The translations under genes and the position numbers were made by a program. This document shows positions 43,009 through 51,241 of a stretch of 64,000 bases of DNA, piece after piece. Numbering within the stretch: the stretch's first letter is position 1; each line of letters begins with the position of its first letter. Origin of the DNA: Frankia umida (lineage in GTDB: Bacteria > Actinomycetota > Actinomycetes > Frankiales > Frankiaceae); NCBI RefSeq assembly GCF_023242945.1, contig NZ_JALKFT010000020.1:1-64000 (forward strand), in the 5' to 3' direction. The notes under the pieces were generated by a model that ran no database searches, was not told the origin of the DNA, and saw only the letters and a list, made by a program, of their open reading frames with translations.

Positions 43009-43087
43009 CCGCCCCCCGGACGGCCGGCCATCGTGGGCCGTCCGGGGGGCGGCGGGTCGTCCGGGGGATGGCGGGTCGTCCGGGGAT
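43009..43087. terminator. 17-bp perfect hairpin, then short direct repeats, between convergent genes
   Basis: CCGCCCCCCGGACGGCC (43009-43025) pairs exactly with 43036-43052, with a 10-base loop. It is placed to terminate both the kelch gene and the leftward flippase gene. Two imperfect copies of GGCGGGTCGTCCGGGG follow at 43051 and 43070. Confidence 0.75.
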
Positions 43088-43110
43088 AGCTGGGTCGTGC
43101 GGGGGCGGGG

Positions 43111-44370
43111 CTAGCGGTAACGGACGCGGTAGGCGATCCAGGCGGGGGCGCCGGCGGCCAGCGGCAGCCAGAAGGACACCAGCCGGTAGGCGAGGGTGGA
43201 CAGGGCCGCGGCCGCCGGCGGAACCCCGGCCAGGGCGAGGGTCCCGGTCAGGCCGGCCTCGACGAAACCGAGACCGCCGGGCGTGATCGGGATCATCGCC
43301 AGGACGCTGGCCGCCACGTAGGCCAGCAGCACCAGGGACGGCCGAGGATGCTGGCCGGCACCGGCCAACGCCGCGAGCAGGGCGAGGTAGTCGAGGGTCC
43401 ACTTGCCGGCCGCGAACAGCAACGCGGCGGGTAGCCGACGTCCGAGCGAGTGCAGCACCTCGTCGCGGCGGATCAGCAGCAGGTCGGACAGGTCGGGATC
43501 AACCGGGCGGCGGGCCAGCTGCAGCACCCGGGCGAGCAGCCGCGCCAGCAGGCGCATCGCGGCCTCCGAGCGGGCCAGCACCAGGCCGGTCACAGCCAAC
43601 ACCGCGAAAGCGACGCCCCCGAGCCACGCCGCCGCGATCAGACCGCGCGGCGCCGGCTGGCCGAAGATCAACGCGGGCAGGACGAACAGCGGCAGCCCGA
43701 ACACGATGCTGGTCGTGACCATGGAGATCGCGGTCAGGGCGAACCCGGCGGCCGCGGGATCACAGCCCGCCCGGCTCAGCATCCGGAACTGGACGGCGCC
43801 GCCCACCGCGATCCCGCCGGGGATGATCCGGCTGATGCTGTTCGACGCGAGCTGCGAGGTGATGGACAGAAACCAGCTCAGCCCGTCGATGGCGAGCCGT
43901 TGGAGCTGCCACACACAGGCGAAGCTCGCGATCTCCCAGCCGACCATCGCCGGGTACCACCACGGACGGAAGTGCCGCAGCCGGGGGAAGGCGGAGAACA
44001 CGGTGAGCAGTTGCGGGGCGAGCAGGTAGATCGCCACCGCGGTGACCGCGAGCGGTATCACCCGGCCGGCGATCCGCCCCCAGGCCAGACCGCCGGGAAC
44101 GACATCGGTGCGAAAGCGCCCCGCCGCCCCCAACCGCCGCGGCCGCGTCCCGCCGCCCCCAGCTGACGGTGCCGACTCAACCGGCGGTGCCGACTCAACC
44201 GGCGGTACCGACTCAACCGGCGGTGCCGGCTCGGCCGAATCCGCCGGGGCGGTGGGTTCCGGTGCAGCGGCCGGTGTCGCGGCCGGTGCGGATGCGTCGT
44301 CGTCCACGTCGTCCAGGTTGTCCGGCTTGCAGGTTTTGTCCAGCGGTTTGTCGGCAGGGTCGGCCGGCAC
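43111..44370 (-). CDS. Flippase-like membrane protein (LPG synthase TM-domain family), second copy
   Basis: The 419-residue polytopic protein has the AglD/UPF0104 signatures SNSISRIIPGGIAVGGAVQFRML and VAASVLAMIPITPGGLGFVEAGL. A hydrophilic N-terminal region of about 95 residues precedes the first helix and includes PPVESV/PPVESA repeated three times. Start GTG 44370 is chosen because GGAGGAGG lies 6-7 bases upstream; the frame runs on to GTG 44430 with no Shine-Dalgarno. Only one other gene block (ABC exporter, kelch protein) separates it from its relative at 37716-38744. Lipid or polyprenyl-sugar translocation is the family hypothesis. Confidence 0.85.
   Translation of the reverse strand: MPADPADKPLDKTCKPDNLDDVDDDASAPAATPAAAPEPTAPADSAEPAPPVESVPPVESAPPVESAPSAGGGGTRPRRLGAAGRFRTDVVPGGLAWGRIAGRVIPLAVTAVAIYLLAPQLLTVFSAFPRLRHFRPWWYPAMVGWEIASFACVWQLQRLAIDGLSWFLSITSQLASNSISRIIPGGIAVGGAVQFRMLSRAGCDPAAAGFALTAISMVTTSIVFGLPLFVLPALIFGQPAPRGLIAAAWLGGVAFAVLAVTGLVLARSEAAMRLLARLLARVLQLARRPVDPDLSDLLLIRRDEVLHSLGRRLPAALLFAAGKWTLDYLALLAALAGAGQHPRPSLVLLAYVAASVLAMIPITPGGLGFVEAGLTGTLALAGVPPAAAALSTLAYRLVSFWLPLAAGAPAWIAYRVRYR
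44167..44220. repeat. 18-bp coding repeat, three copies (PPVESA)
   Basis: CGGTGCCGACTCAACCGG repeats at 44167-44184, 44185-44202 and 44203-44220 (one base change in the third). It encodes the Pro-Pro-Val-Glu-Ser repeat in the cytoplasmic N-terminus of the flippase-like protein. Confidence 0.85.
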
Positions 44371-44515
44371 TCGCGCCCTCCTCCGCCCCACCTGCGGTGC
44401 GGGCCGCCCGACGTACCTCCTGCGCGTCACCCTAGACGAGCGATCGACGAGGCGAATCAGCCCACCGCCGGCCGGCCCGGCCGCACCGGCCGGGCGGCGG
44501 TGGTCGCAGGGCTGG

Positions 44516-45583
44516 TCAGGCGGTGGGTCCGGGCAGGTTGTAGCTGGCGGCGAGGGTGGCGTCGCGGGCGGCGAGGCGGCGGGCGAGGTCGAGGATGACC
44601 TGGCACTGCTTGACCGAGGCGTCGTCCTGCATGGTGCCGTCGACCATCACCGCGCCGGTGCCGTCGCCCATGGTCTCGACGACCCGGCTGGCCCAGGCGA
44701 CATCCTTGGGCTCGGGGCTGAAGACCTTCTTGGCGATGTCGATCTGCACCGGGTGCAGCGACCAGGCGCCGACCGCGCCGAGCAGGAACGCGTTGCGGAA
44801 CTGGTCCTCGCAGGCCAGGGTGTCGGCGATGTCACCGAACGGGCCGTAGTACGGCATGATCCCGTGCGCCACGCAGGCGTCGACCATCCGGGCCAGGGTG
44901 TAGTGCCAGGGGTCCTGCTGGAAGGTGGCGCGCACGGCGCTCGGGTCGTCCGGGGTGGGGTCCTGGCGGACCAGGTAGCCGGGGTGGCCGCCGCCGACCC
45001 GGGTGGTCTTCATCCGCCGGTCGGCGGCGAGGTCGGCGGGGCCCAGCGACAGGCCCTGCATGCGGGGGCTCGCGGCGCAGATCTCCTCGACGTTGCTCAC
45101 GCCGCGGGCGGTCTCGAGGATCGCGTGCACGAGGATCGGGCGGGTCAGGCCGGCCTGGGCCTCGAGCTGGGCGAGCAGCCGGTCGATGTAGTGAATGTCC
45201 TCGGCGCCCTGCACCTTCGGCAGCATGATCACATCGAGCTTCGCGCCGATCGCGGGCACGAGGGTGAGCAGGTCGTCCAGCCCCCAGGGCGAGTCGATGC
45301 TGTTCACCCGGATCCAGAACTGGGTGTCGCCGAACTCCGCGCCACCATCGATGATCTTGATGAGTCCCTCGCGGGCGGCGAGCTTGTTGTCGGCCCTGAC
45401 GCCGTCCTCGAGGTTACCGAGCAGCACATCCACCTTGGGGATGAGAGTCGGCAGCTTCGCGGCCATCTTGGCGTTGCTGGGGTCGAAGAAGTGGATCACC
45501 CGGGACGGCCGCCACGGGATCTCGCGCGCCGGGGCCGGCGCGCCCACGGCGAGCGGAGCGAAGAAGTCCTTGGCACTGCGCAT
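44516..45583 (-). CDS. Malyl/beta-methylmalyl/citramalyl-CoA lyase (Mcl-like, CitE superfamily)
   Basis: The 355-residue CoA-ester lyase reads much like Chloroflexus Mcl: FFAPLAVGAPAPAREIPWRP at the start, LLGNLEDGV, LDVIMLPKVQG, ILVHAILETARGVSNVEEI and MQGLSLGPADLAADRRMKTT. RVGGGHPGYLVRQDP, MPYYGPFGDI and FLLGAVGAWSLHPVQIDIAKKVFSP complete the match; all are family signatures. It cleaves L-malyl-CoA to acetyl-CoA and glyoxylate, beta-methylmalyl-CoA to propionyl-CoA and glyoxylate, or citramalyl-CoA to acetyl-CoA and pyruvate, using Mg2+. GGGAG lies 7 bases before ATG 45583. The divergent CoA-transferase and the two-subunit hydratase at 49129-50048 make a C5-dicarboxylate role attractive. 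Confidence 0.88.
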   Translation of the reverse strand: MRSAKDFFAPLAVGAPAPAREIPWRPSRVIHFFDPSNAKMAAKLPTLIPKVDVLLGNLEDGVRADNKLAAREGLIKIIDGGAEFGDTQFWIRVNSIDSPWGLDDLLTLVPAIGAKLDVIMLPKVQGAEDIHYIDRLLAQLEAQAGLTRPILVHAILETARGVSNVEEICAASPRMQGLSLGPADLAADRRMKTTRVGGGHPGYLVRQDPTPDDPSAVRATFQQDPWHYTLARMVDACVAHGIMPYYGPFGDIADTLACEDQFRNAFLLGAVGAWSLHPVQIDIAKKVFSPEPKDVAWASRVVETMGDGTGAVMVDGTMQDDASVKQCQVILDLARRLAARDATLAASYNLPGPTA

Positions 45584-45721
45584 GGGGAGTCTCCCGGAAG
45601 GGGAACCTGACTGGCGGACCGAACCGTCGGGCGGACGGGGTCACCACCAGCGACGGGCACGACGCTCGACGACGAGGCACGTTACCAGCTCCCCGTTTCA
45701 CCCGCCCCGAGTTAAATCACA

Positions 45722-45846
45722 CAGAGTAACGATATTTGCCCAGAGTGACGCAGCTCGCAGTGCGTGGTCAGGGCAGGGTGAGCCAGGACGCGCAACCCCG
45801 CGCCACAGACGCACTTCTGGTTTATTGAGGCAGTCGCCAGAGTGAC
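45722..45846. promoter_or_regulatory. Repeated CAGAGTRAC boxes in the divergent lyase/CoA-transferase promoter
   Basis: CAGAGTAAC (45722-45730), CAGAGTGAC (45741-45749) and CAGAGTGAC (45838-45846) lie in the 289-base space between two divergent genes. The first two are 19 bases apart, about two helical turns, in an AT-rich stretch with GATATTTG. They are candidate regulator half-sites; no regulator is adjacent. Confidence 0.4.
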
Positions 45847-45872
45847 TGCCCGCTCGACTGCCAGGAGGAGCG

Positions 45873-47057
45873 TTGGATCTCCCGCTGCGGGATCTCGTCG
45901 TGGTCGGGCTGGAGCAGGCTGTCGCCGCCCCGACGGCCACCCGTACCCTCGCCGACCTCGGCGCCCGCGTCATCAAGGTGGAGAACCCGCGCGGCGGTGA
46001 CTTCGCCCGCGACTACGACAACGCGGTGCTCGGCGAACTGGCCGCGCACTTCGTCTGGCTCAACCGGGGCAAGGAGTCGGTCGCGCTGAACTTCCGCGAC
46101 CCGCGCGGCGCCGAGGCTCTGGAGCGGCTGTTCGCCCGGGCCGACATCGTGGTGCAGAACCTCGCACCGGGCGCGGCCGCCCGCTACGGATTCGCCGCCG
46201 AGCAACTGGTCGAACGCTTCCCGCGGATCGTCGCGGTCGACATCTCCGGCTACGGCGAGGGCGGCCCGCTGTCCCACAAGCGGGCCTACGACCTGTTGGT
46301 GCAGTCCGAGGCCGGCTCCTGTTCGATCACCGGAACGCAGGAGCACCGGGCCAAGCCGGGTATCCCCGTGGCCGACATCGGCGCCGGCATGTACACGGTG
46401 ACCTCCGTGCTCGCCGCGATCCACGCCCGCACGGCGACCGGCCGCGGCACCGCCCTGTCGATCAGCCTGTTCGACACGGTGGTCGAGTGGATGAGCTACA
46501 CCATGAACATCACCATGGGCACCGGTGAGCAGCAGGTTCCCAACGGGGTGAGCTCCCCGGCCGTCTCCCCCTACGGCGCCTACCCGACGGCGGACGGCTT
46601 CACCCTCGTGCTCGGCACCACCAACGACGGCGAATGGCAGCGGCTGGCCCGCACGGTGCTCGGCCGCGACGACCTCGCCGACGATCCCGCCTTCACCCAC
46701 AACGACGACCGGGTCCGGCTGCGCCCCCGCCTGGACGAGGCCATCCGTGCCTGGACGACCACCGTTCCCATCGCCCAGGCCGAGAAGATCCTCGACGACG
46801 CGGCGATCGGCAACTCCCGGCTCAACAGCGTGCAGGAGGTCATCGACCACCCGCATCTGAGCGCCCGGGACCGCTGGCGTGACGTCGCCACCCCCGCCGG
46901 CCCCTGGCGCGCCCCCCTGCCACCGCCGATCACCCCCGACTGGGCCCTGCCCATGGGGCCCGTCCCGGCCCTCGGCGAGCACACCGAGGCCGTACTGGCC
47001 GAGGTGGGCCTCACCGCCGACGAGATCGCCCAGCTACGCGCCGACCGCGTGATCTGA
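45873..47057 (+). CDS. Class III (CaiB/BaiF) CoA-transferase, itaconate/malate/mesaconate type
   Basis: The 394-residue family III CoA-transferase moves CoA between an acyl-CoA and a free acid through an aspartyl-CoA intermediate; the aspartate is probably the one in KRAYDLLVQSEAGS. VVVGLEQAVAAPTATRTLADLGARVIKVEN and FVWLNRGKESVALNF match the sub-group containing itaconate, citramalate and L-malate CoA-transferases. VADIGAGMYTVTSVLAAI fits the same group. TTG 45873 is preceded at 4 bases by AGGAGG. The neighbouring lyase and hydratase genes support a dicarboxylic acid substrate. It runs with the F420-type oxidoreductase gene 20 bases downstream. Confidence 0.85.
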   Translation: MDLPLRDLVVVGLEQAVAAPTATRTLADLGARVIKVENPRGGDFARDYDNAVLGELAAHFVWLNRGKESVALNFRDPRGAEALERLFARADIVVQNLAPGAAARYGFAAEQLVERFPRIVAVDISGYGEGGPLSHKRAYDLLVQSEAGSCSITGTQEHRAKPGIPVADIGAGMYTVTSVLAAIHARTATGRGTALSISLFDTVVEWMSYTMNITMGTGEQQVPNGVSSPAVSPYGAYPTADGFTLVLGTTNDGEWQRLARTVLGRDDLADDPAFTHNDDRVRLRPRLDEAIRAWTTTVPIAQAEKILDDAAIGNSRLNSVQEVIDHPHLSARDRWRDVATPAGPWRAPLPPPITPDWALPMGPVPALGEHTEAVLAEVGLTADEIAQLRADRVI

Positions 47058-47077
47058 CAGGCTGAAGGGAAACATCG

Positions 47078-48094
47078 ATGAAGATCGACGCCGTCCTGGG
47101 CACCGACATCGACCTCGCGGCGACCGCGGCACGCCACGCCGAGACCGCCGGCTACGCGGGCGCCTGGGTCGGCGACACCAACCACGACCCGTTCCTGCAG
47201 ATCATGCAGGCGGCGCAGGCCACCGAGAACATCACGGTGGGCACGGCCGTGGCGATCGCCTTCGCCCGCAGCCCGATGACGACCGCCACCTCCGCCTACG
47301 ACCTGGCCCGCTACGCGCAGGGACGGTTCGTTCTCGGCCTCGGTTCGCAGGTCAAGTCGCACATCGAGCGCCGGTTCTCGATGACCTGGTCGAGCCCGGC
47401 GGCCCGGATGCGCGAGTACGTGCTGGCCCTCAAGGCCATCTGGGCGTCCTGGCAGGACGGCACGAAGCTCGACTTCCAGGGCGAGTTCTACTCCCACACC
47501 CTGATGACGCCGTTCTTCGCCCCCGAGCCGCATCCGGCCGGGCCGCCGCCGGTGTACGTCGCCGGGGTGAACGTGGCGATGACCGAGGCCGCCGGTGAGG
47601 TCGCCGACGGCTTCTTCCTGCACCCCTTCACCACCCGCCGTTACCTCGACGAGGTGACCCTGCCGGCGCTGCGCCGCGGCCGGGCCAAGCGGGGCGGCAC
47701 CCTCGACGACTTCGTCGTCAACGGCCCGATGTTCGTCGCCGTCGGACGCACCGAGGAGGAGCTCGCGACCGCCATCGCCGGCACCCGCGCGCGTATCGCC
47801 TTCTACGGTTCGACCCCCGCCTACCGGCCCGTGCTGGAGCTGCATGGCTGGGGTGACCTGCAGCCCGAGCTCACCCGGCTGACGAAGGAGGGCCGCTGGG
47901 CCGAGCTCGGCTCGCTGATCACCGACGACATCCTGCACACCTTCGCCGTCGTCGGCACCCCCGCCGAGGTCGGCCCCGCGCTGTACGCGAAGGTCGGCGA
48001 CGTCCTCGCCCGGACCTCCTTCTACACCCCCTACGACGCCGAGCCGGGCCTGCTCACCGAGCTCCTCGCCCACGTCCGTCCCCCGGCTGTCTGA
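47078..48094 (+). CDS. LLM-class F420-dependent oxidoreductase
   Basis: The 338-residue luciferase-like TIM-barrel protein has the N-terminal AGYAGAWVGDTNHDPF, ITVGTAVAIAFARSPM, RFVLGLGSQVKSHIERRFSM and VYVAGVNVAMTEAAGEVADGFFLHPF. This is the pattern of actinobacterial F420-dependent oxidoreductases of the TIGR03617-like group. It would pass hydride between reduced F420 and an unknown substrate. AAGGGAA lies before ATG 47078. It is most likely cotranscribed with the CoA-transferase gene. Its place among CoA-ester genes is recurrent in actinobacteria but its reaction is unknown. Confidence 0.87.
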   Translation: MKIDAVLGTDIDLAATAARHAETAGYAGAWVGDTNHDPFLQIMQAAQATENITVGTAVAIAFARSPMTTATSAYDLARYAQGRFVLGLGSQVKSHIERRFSMTWSSPAARMREYVLALKAIWASWQDGTKLDFQGEFYSHTLMTPFFAPEPHPAGPPPVYVAGVNVAMTEAAGEVADGFFLHPFTTRRYLDEVTLPALRRGRAKRGGTLDDFVVNGPMFVAVGRTEEELATAIAGTRARIAFYGSTPAYRPVLELHGWGDLQPELTRLTKEGRWAELGSLITDDILHTFAVVGTPAEVGPALYAKVGDVLARTSFYTPYDAEPGLLTELLAHVRPPAV

Positions 48095-48147
48095 GCGCAC
48101 CGGCACCGCACCGCACCGCGCGGCCCGGTCCTGACCTGGGCCGCGCG

Positions 48148-48219
48148 GTGCGACGAACCGTCAGTGCGACGAACCGTCAGTGCGACGAACCGTCAGTGCG
48201 ACGAACCGTCAGTGCGACG
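48148..48219. repeat. 16-bp tandem repeat, four perfect copies
   Basis: GTGCGACGAACCGTCA repeats at 48148-48163, 48164-48179, 48180-48195 and 48196-48211, with an 8-base partial copy at 48212-48219. The last copy contains the stop codon (48209-48211) of the leftward enoyl-CoA hydratase gene, so the array lies in the gap between convergent genes. It could act as a terminator substitute or simply be a minisatellite. Confidence 0.92.
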
Positions 48220-49123
48220 GCGGCGCGTCCGGCTCGGCCGCCAGGACGATGCGGGGATGGTCGGCGGGCAGACCCTCGAAGCGCGGCGGGCGGCGTTCAC
48301 GGAAGGACGCGACCCCCTCCCGGTAGTCGGGTTTGCCCCGAGCGACGTCCAGGACGGTGTTCGCGGCCAGCCGGGACTGTTCGATGTCCGCCGCGTCATC
48401 GCGGGCCAGTTGCTGCTTGACCTGGGCGACCGCCCACGGGGAGCAGTTACGGGCCACGTCCCGGGCCCAGTCCAGGGCCGCGGGCAGCAACTCGTCGGGT
48501 TCGACCAGCCGGTTGGCGAGCCCCATCCGAACGGCCTCGTCGCCGCGCACGACCCGGCCGGAGAACAGCAGGTCGGCGGCGTGCCCGGCGCCGACGAGCC
48601 GGGGCAGCAGCCAGGTGACGGTGTCCTCGGCGATCAGTCCCCGGCGGGTGAACGACGTCGTCCACTTCGACCGGGCGGTGGTGAACCGCAGGTCGGCCAT
48701 GAGGGCCTGGACGAACCCGACCCCGGCGCACGCCCCGTCAACAGCGGCGATGATCGGCTTGGGCACCGTGCGCGGGATCGTCGCCGAGGGACGCACCGGG
48801 CGGACGAAACTCGGATCGGTCGTCGCCCGGCGCAGCACCTCCATGTCCATCCCGGCGCAGAACGCCTCACCGGCGCCGGTCAGCACGATCACCCGGACGC
48901 CGGGATCGGCCATGGCCTCGTCCAGCAGCGCGACGTAGCGCAGCTCCATGTCGTACGCCCAGGTGTTGCGCCGTCCCGGCCGGTTGAGGGTGAGCAGCAG
49001 CACCCCGTCGTCGTCCAGCTCGCGCAGCACCGTGTCCTCAGGTGCCAGCTCGCCCAGCGCCACCCTCTGGGACGCCGTGGCCTGGGACGCCGTGGTCTGG
49101 GACGCGGGGGGCGTTTCTCCCAC
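48209..49123 (-). CDS. Enoyl-CoA hydratase/isomerase family protein
   Basis: The 304-residue crotonase-fold protein has TLNRPGRRNTWAYDMELRYVALLDEA, VIVLTGAGEAFCAGMDM (CoA and oxyanion hole), AAVDGACAGVGFVQALMADLRFTT and FTRRGLIAEDTVTWLLPRLVG, where the catalytic glutamate position falls in AEDT. Some members hydrate, others isomerise; the exact reaction is unknown. The N-terminus has TTASQATASQ repeats from a GTCTGGGACGCCGTGG-like DNA repeat (about 49076-49110), so the true start may be the GTG about 20 codons in. It ends an apparent leftward operon: acyl-CoA dehydrogenase, two hot-dog proteins, this gene. Confidence 0.86.
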   Translation of the reverse strand: MGETPPASQTTASQATASQRVALGELAPEDTVLRELDDDGVLLLTLNRPGRRNTWAYDMELRYVALLDEAMADPGVRVIVLTGAGEAFCAGMDMEVLRRATTDPSFVRPVRPSATIPRTVPKPIIAAVDGACAGVGFVQALMADLRFTTARSKWTTSFTRRGLIAEDTVTWLLPRLVGAGHAADLLFSGRVVRGDEAVRMGLANRLVEPDELLPAALDWARDVARNCSPWAVAQVKQQLARDDAADIEQSRLAANTVLDVARGKPDYREGVASFRERRPPRFEGLPADHPRIVLAAEPDAPPSH

Positions 49124-49128
49124 GGCGG

Positions 49129-49560
49129 CTAGGCCGGCAGCGCGGCGGCGGCGGTGCCGCTGATGACCTGGACACCGTCGCCGTTGACGGTGACGACGTC
49201 CAGTTCGACGATCCGACGGCCGTCCGACTCGGTGATGCCGGTCACCGTCAGGGTGGCGACGAGCCGGTCACCGGGCCAGACCTGGCTGCGAAAGCGCACG
49301 CCGTAGCGCAGCAGCTCGCCGTCGCCGATGAAGTCGGTGACGGCCTTGCCGGTCATTCCCATGGTGAGCATGCCGTGGGCGAACACACCGGGGTAGCCGG
49401 CGGCTTCCCGGGCGTACACGTCGTCGGTGTGCAGCGGGTTGTAGTCGCCGGAAGCCCCGGCGTACATGACCAGTCGGGTCCGGGCGAGATCCTCGGTCAG
49501 CACCGTCTCGACGGTGTCGCCGACAGCGATGTCAGCGGCGGCGGCCGTGCGCGGGCTCAC
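49129..49560 (-). CDS. MaoC-like hot-dog hydratase subunit
   Basis: The 143-residue MaoC protein has VMYAGASGDYNPLHTDDVYAREAAGYPGVFAHGML, the (R)-hydratase motif with catalytic Asp and His (GDYNPLH) and the GVFAHGM end. GTG 49560 overlaps the stop of the preceding gene in GTGA. The gene pair makes the two halves of the fused two-domain enzymes such as mesaconyl-C4-CoA hydratase (Meh) and itaconyl-CoA hydratase (Ich). It supplies the catalytic half. Confidence 0.85.
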   Translation of the reverse strand: MSPRTAAAADIAVGDTVETVLTEDLARTRLVMYAGASGDYNPLHTDDVYAREAAGYPGVFAHGMLTMGMTGKAVTDFIGDGELLRYGVRFRSQVWPGDRLVATLTVTGITESDGRRIVELDVVTVNGDGVQVISGTAAAALPA

Positions 49561-50048
49561 TGCGCCACCCCCGCCGTCGCGCCGCCCTCGGCCGGGGACT
49601 CGACGACCTTCGACGGGATGACGACGACGGAACGTGCCGTCACCACCAGCTCGCCGGCCGCGTCCCGGAACTCGGTGATGGTCTCCCGGAAGGTCAGCGA
49701 ACCACCGCGCCGCCCGGCCTTCTCCCATTCCTTGCCGGGAATCTGGACGGCGGTGAGCACATCACCGACCCGGACCGGACGGTGGTACTCGTAGCTCTGC
49801 TCGGCATGCAGGCTGCCACCACCGGATGTCGCCGGGGTGGGCACGCCCGACGGGGTGCGGCCGGAGCCGCGCCACGGTTCGCCGTACTTCGGGCGCAGAT
49901 GGAACTCCGGGTCGAACTGGGCACCGGACTGCGTGAAGGTCGGCGGAGCGCCGGCCGTCCCGTCGCCATAGGCGGAGTCCGGATAGCCGACGGCCCGGGA
50001 GAACAGCAGGACCGCGCCCGCCTCCACCGGGAAGGTATAAGTGCTCAC
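49557..50048 (-). CDS. FAS1-like dehydratase-domain hot-dog subunit
   Basis: The 163-residue protein opens with TYTFPVEAGAVLLFSRAVGYPDSAYGDG, a FAS1-type N-terminal dehydratase fold, followed by APPTFTQSGAQFD and SLHAEQSYEYHRPVRVGDVL. It lacks the Asp-His catalytic motif and so should pair with the MaoC subunit encoded by the overlapping gene 49129-49560. Such pairs (for example mycobacterial HadA/B-type) act as heterodimers. GTG 50048 has only weak upstream complementarity. The acyl-CoA dehydrogenase stop is 41 bases upstream. Confidence 0.8.
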   Translation of the reverse strand: MSTYTFPVEAGAVLLFSRAVGYPDSAYGDGTAGAPPTFTQSGAQFDPEFHLRPKYGEPWRGSGRTPSGVPTPATSGGGSLHAEQSYEYHRPVRVGDVLTAVQIPGKEWEKAGRRGGSLTFRETITEFRDAAGELVVTARSVVVIPSKVVESPAEGGATAGVAQ

Positions 50049-50089
50049 CGCACACCCACATCCATCGAAATCGGTTGAGAAGCGCTGGT

Positions 50090-51241
50090 TCAGCGGGCGT
50101 CGCGCAGCACGTTGCGTGCGATCACCAGCTGCTGGATCTGGCTCGTGCCCTCGTAGATGCGGAACAGTCGGGCGTCCCGGTAGAAACGCTCCACCGGCAC
50201 GCCACGCATGTACCCGCTACCACCATGGATCTGCACGGCGCGGTCGGCGATACGACCCACCGCCTCCGAGGCGAAGTACTTCGCGGTGGACGGGCCGATC
50301 CGCCGGTCGCTGCCGTCGTCGAACGCGGCGGCGACCTCCTTCACCAGCGCCCGGGACGCGTGCAGGTCGGTCACCGAGTCCGCCAGCAGGCCCTGGATGA
50401 GCTGGTGCTCGCCGATCACCTTGCCGCCCTGCACCCGCTGGGAGGCGTAGGCCACCGACTCGTCCACCAGACGCTGCGACATACCCACGCACAGCGCGGC
50501 GATGTGGATGCGCCCGTGGGCCAGGCACTTCATCGCCGTGGCGTAGCCGCGGCCCTCACCGGCCGGGCCGCCGATCAGGGTGTCGGCGCTGACCCGCAGG
50601 TCGTCGAAGTAGACGTCCGCGGTCCAGGCCCCGGCCTGCCCCATCTTCGGGTCCTTCGGCGCCACCCGCAGCCCGGGGGTGCCGCGCTCCACCATGAACG
50701 TGCTGATGCCCCGGCCGCCCGACGAGCCCTCCTCGGAACGGGCGAAGACCATGAAGACATCGGCGTTCGGCGCGTTGGTGATGTAACGCTTCGAACCGTT
50801 GATGACCCAGTCGTCACCGTCGCGCCGGGCCGTGGTGGCAAGGCCGGCCGGGTCGGAACCCGCGCCTTCCTCGGTCAGCGCGAAGGACGCCACCCACTCA
50901 CCCGAGGCGATCTTCGGCAGATATGCCTTCTTCTGCTCCTCGGTGGCGCCTTCGAGCAGGACGTGGCCGGCGATTCCGTTGTTCGTCCCGAACATCGAGC
51001 GGAAGGACGGCGTGGTGTAACCAAGTTCGAATACCAGCCGCGCCTCCTCGCTCATCGAAAGGCCGAGGCCGCCGTAGATCTCCGGAATGGCGAAACCAAA
51101 AAGACCCATGTCCGCGGCCGCCACACGAATGCGGTCCGGAATCGAGTCCTTCTCCTCGATCTCCGTCTCTGCGGGTACAACCTCTTCGCGCACAAAACGG
51201 CGTACCGAGGCTACGACCTCGTCAATGATCTCGCTGCTCAC
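50090..51241 (-). CDS. Acyl-CoA dehydrogenase
   Basis: The 383-residue FAD enzyme has DMGLFGFAIPEIYGGLGLSMSE, SFALTEEGAGSDPAGLATTA, the flavin-contact VINGSKRYITNA, and QIHGGSGYMRGVPVERFYRDARLFRIYEGTSQIQ. The last includes the catalytic-base glutamate in IYEGTSQ. It oxidises an acyl-CoA to the 2,3-enoyl-CoA and passes electrons to ETF. GTG 51241 is the first codon before the helical start. It heads the leftward operon that continues with the two-subunit hydratase and enoyl-CoA hydratase, a sensible dehydrogenation-hydration order. Chain length or branching cannot be inferred. Confidence 0.92.
   Translation of the reverse strand: MSSEIIDEVVASVRRFVREEVVPAETEIEEKDSIPDRIRVAAADMGLFGFAIPEIYGGLGLSMSEEARLVFELGYTTPSFRSMFGTNNGIAGHVLLEGATEEQKKAYLPKIASGEWVASFALTEEGAGSDPAGLATTARRDGDDWVINGSKRYITNAPNADVFMVFARSEEGSSGGRGISTFMVERGTPGLRVAPKDPKMGQAGAWTADVYFDDLRVSADTLIGGPAGEGRGYATAMKCLAHGRIHIAALCVGMSQRLVDESVAYASQRVQGGKVIGEHQLIQGLLADSVTDLHASRALVKEVAAAFDDGSDRRIGPSTAKYFASEAVGRIADRAVQIHGGSGYMRGVPVERFYRDARLFRIYEGTSQIQQLVIARNVLRDAR

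Noticed and set aside
48148..48219. Possible CRISPR or phage att array
   Set aside because: Units are contiguous and short; no integrase or cas gene is nearby.
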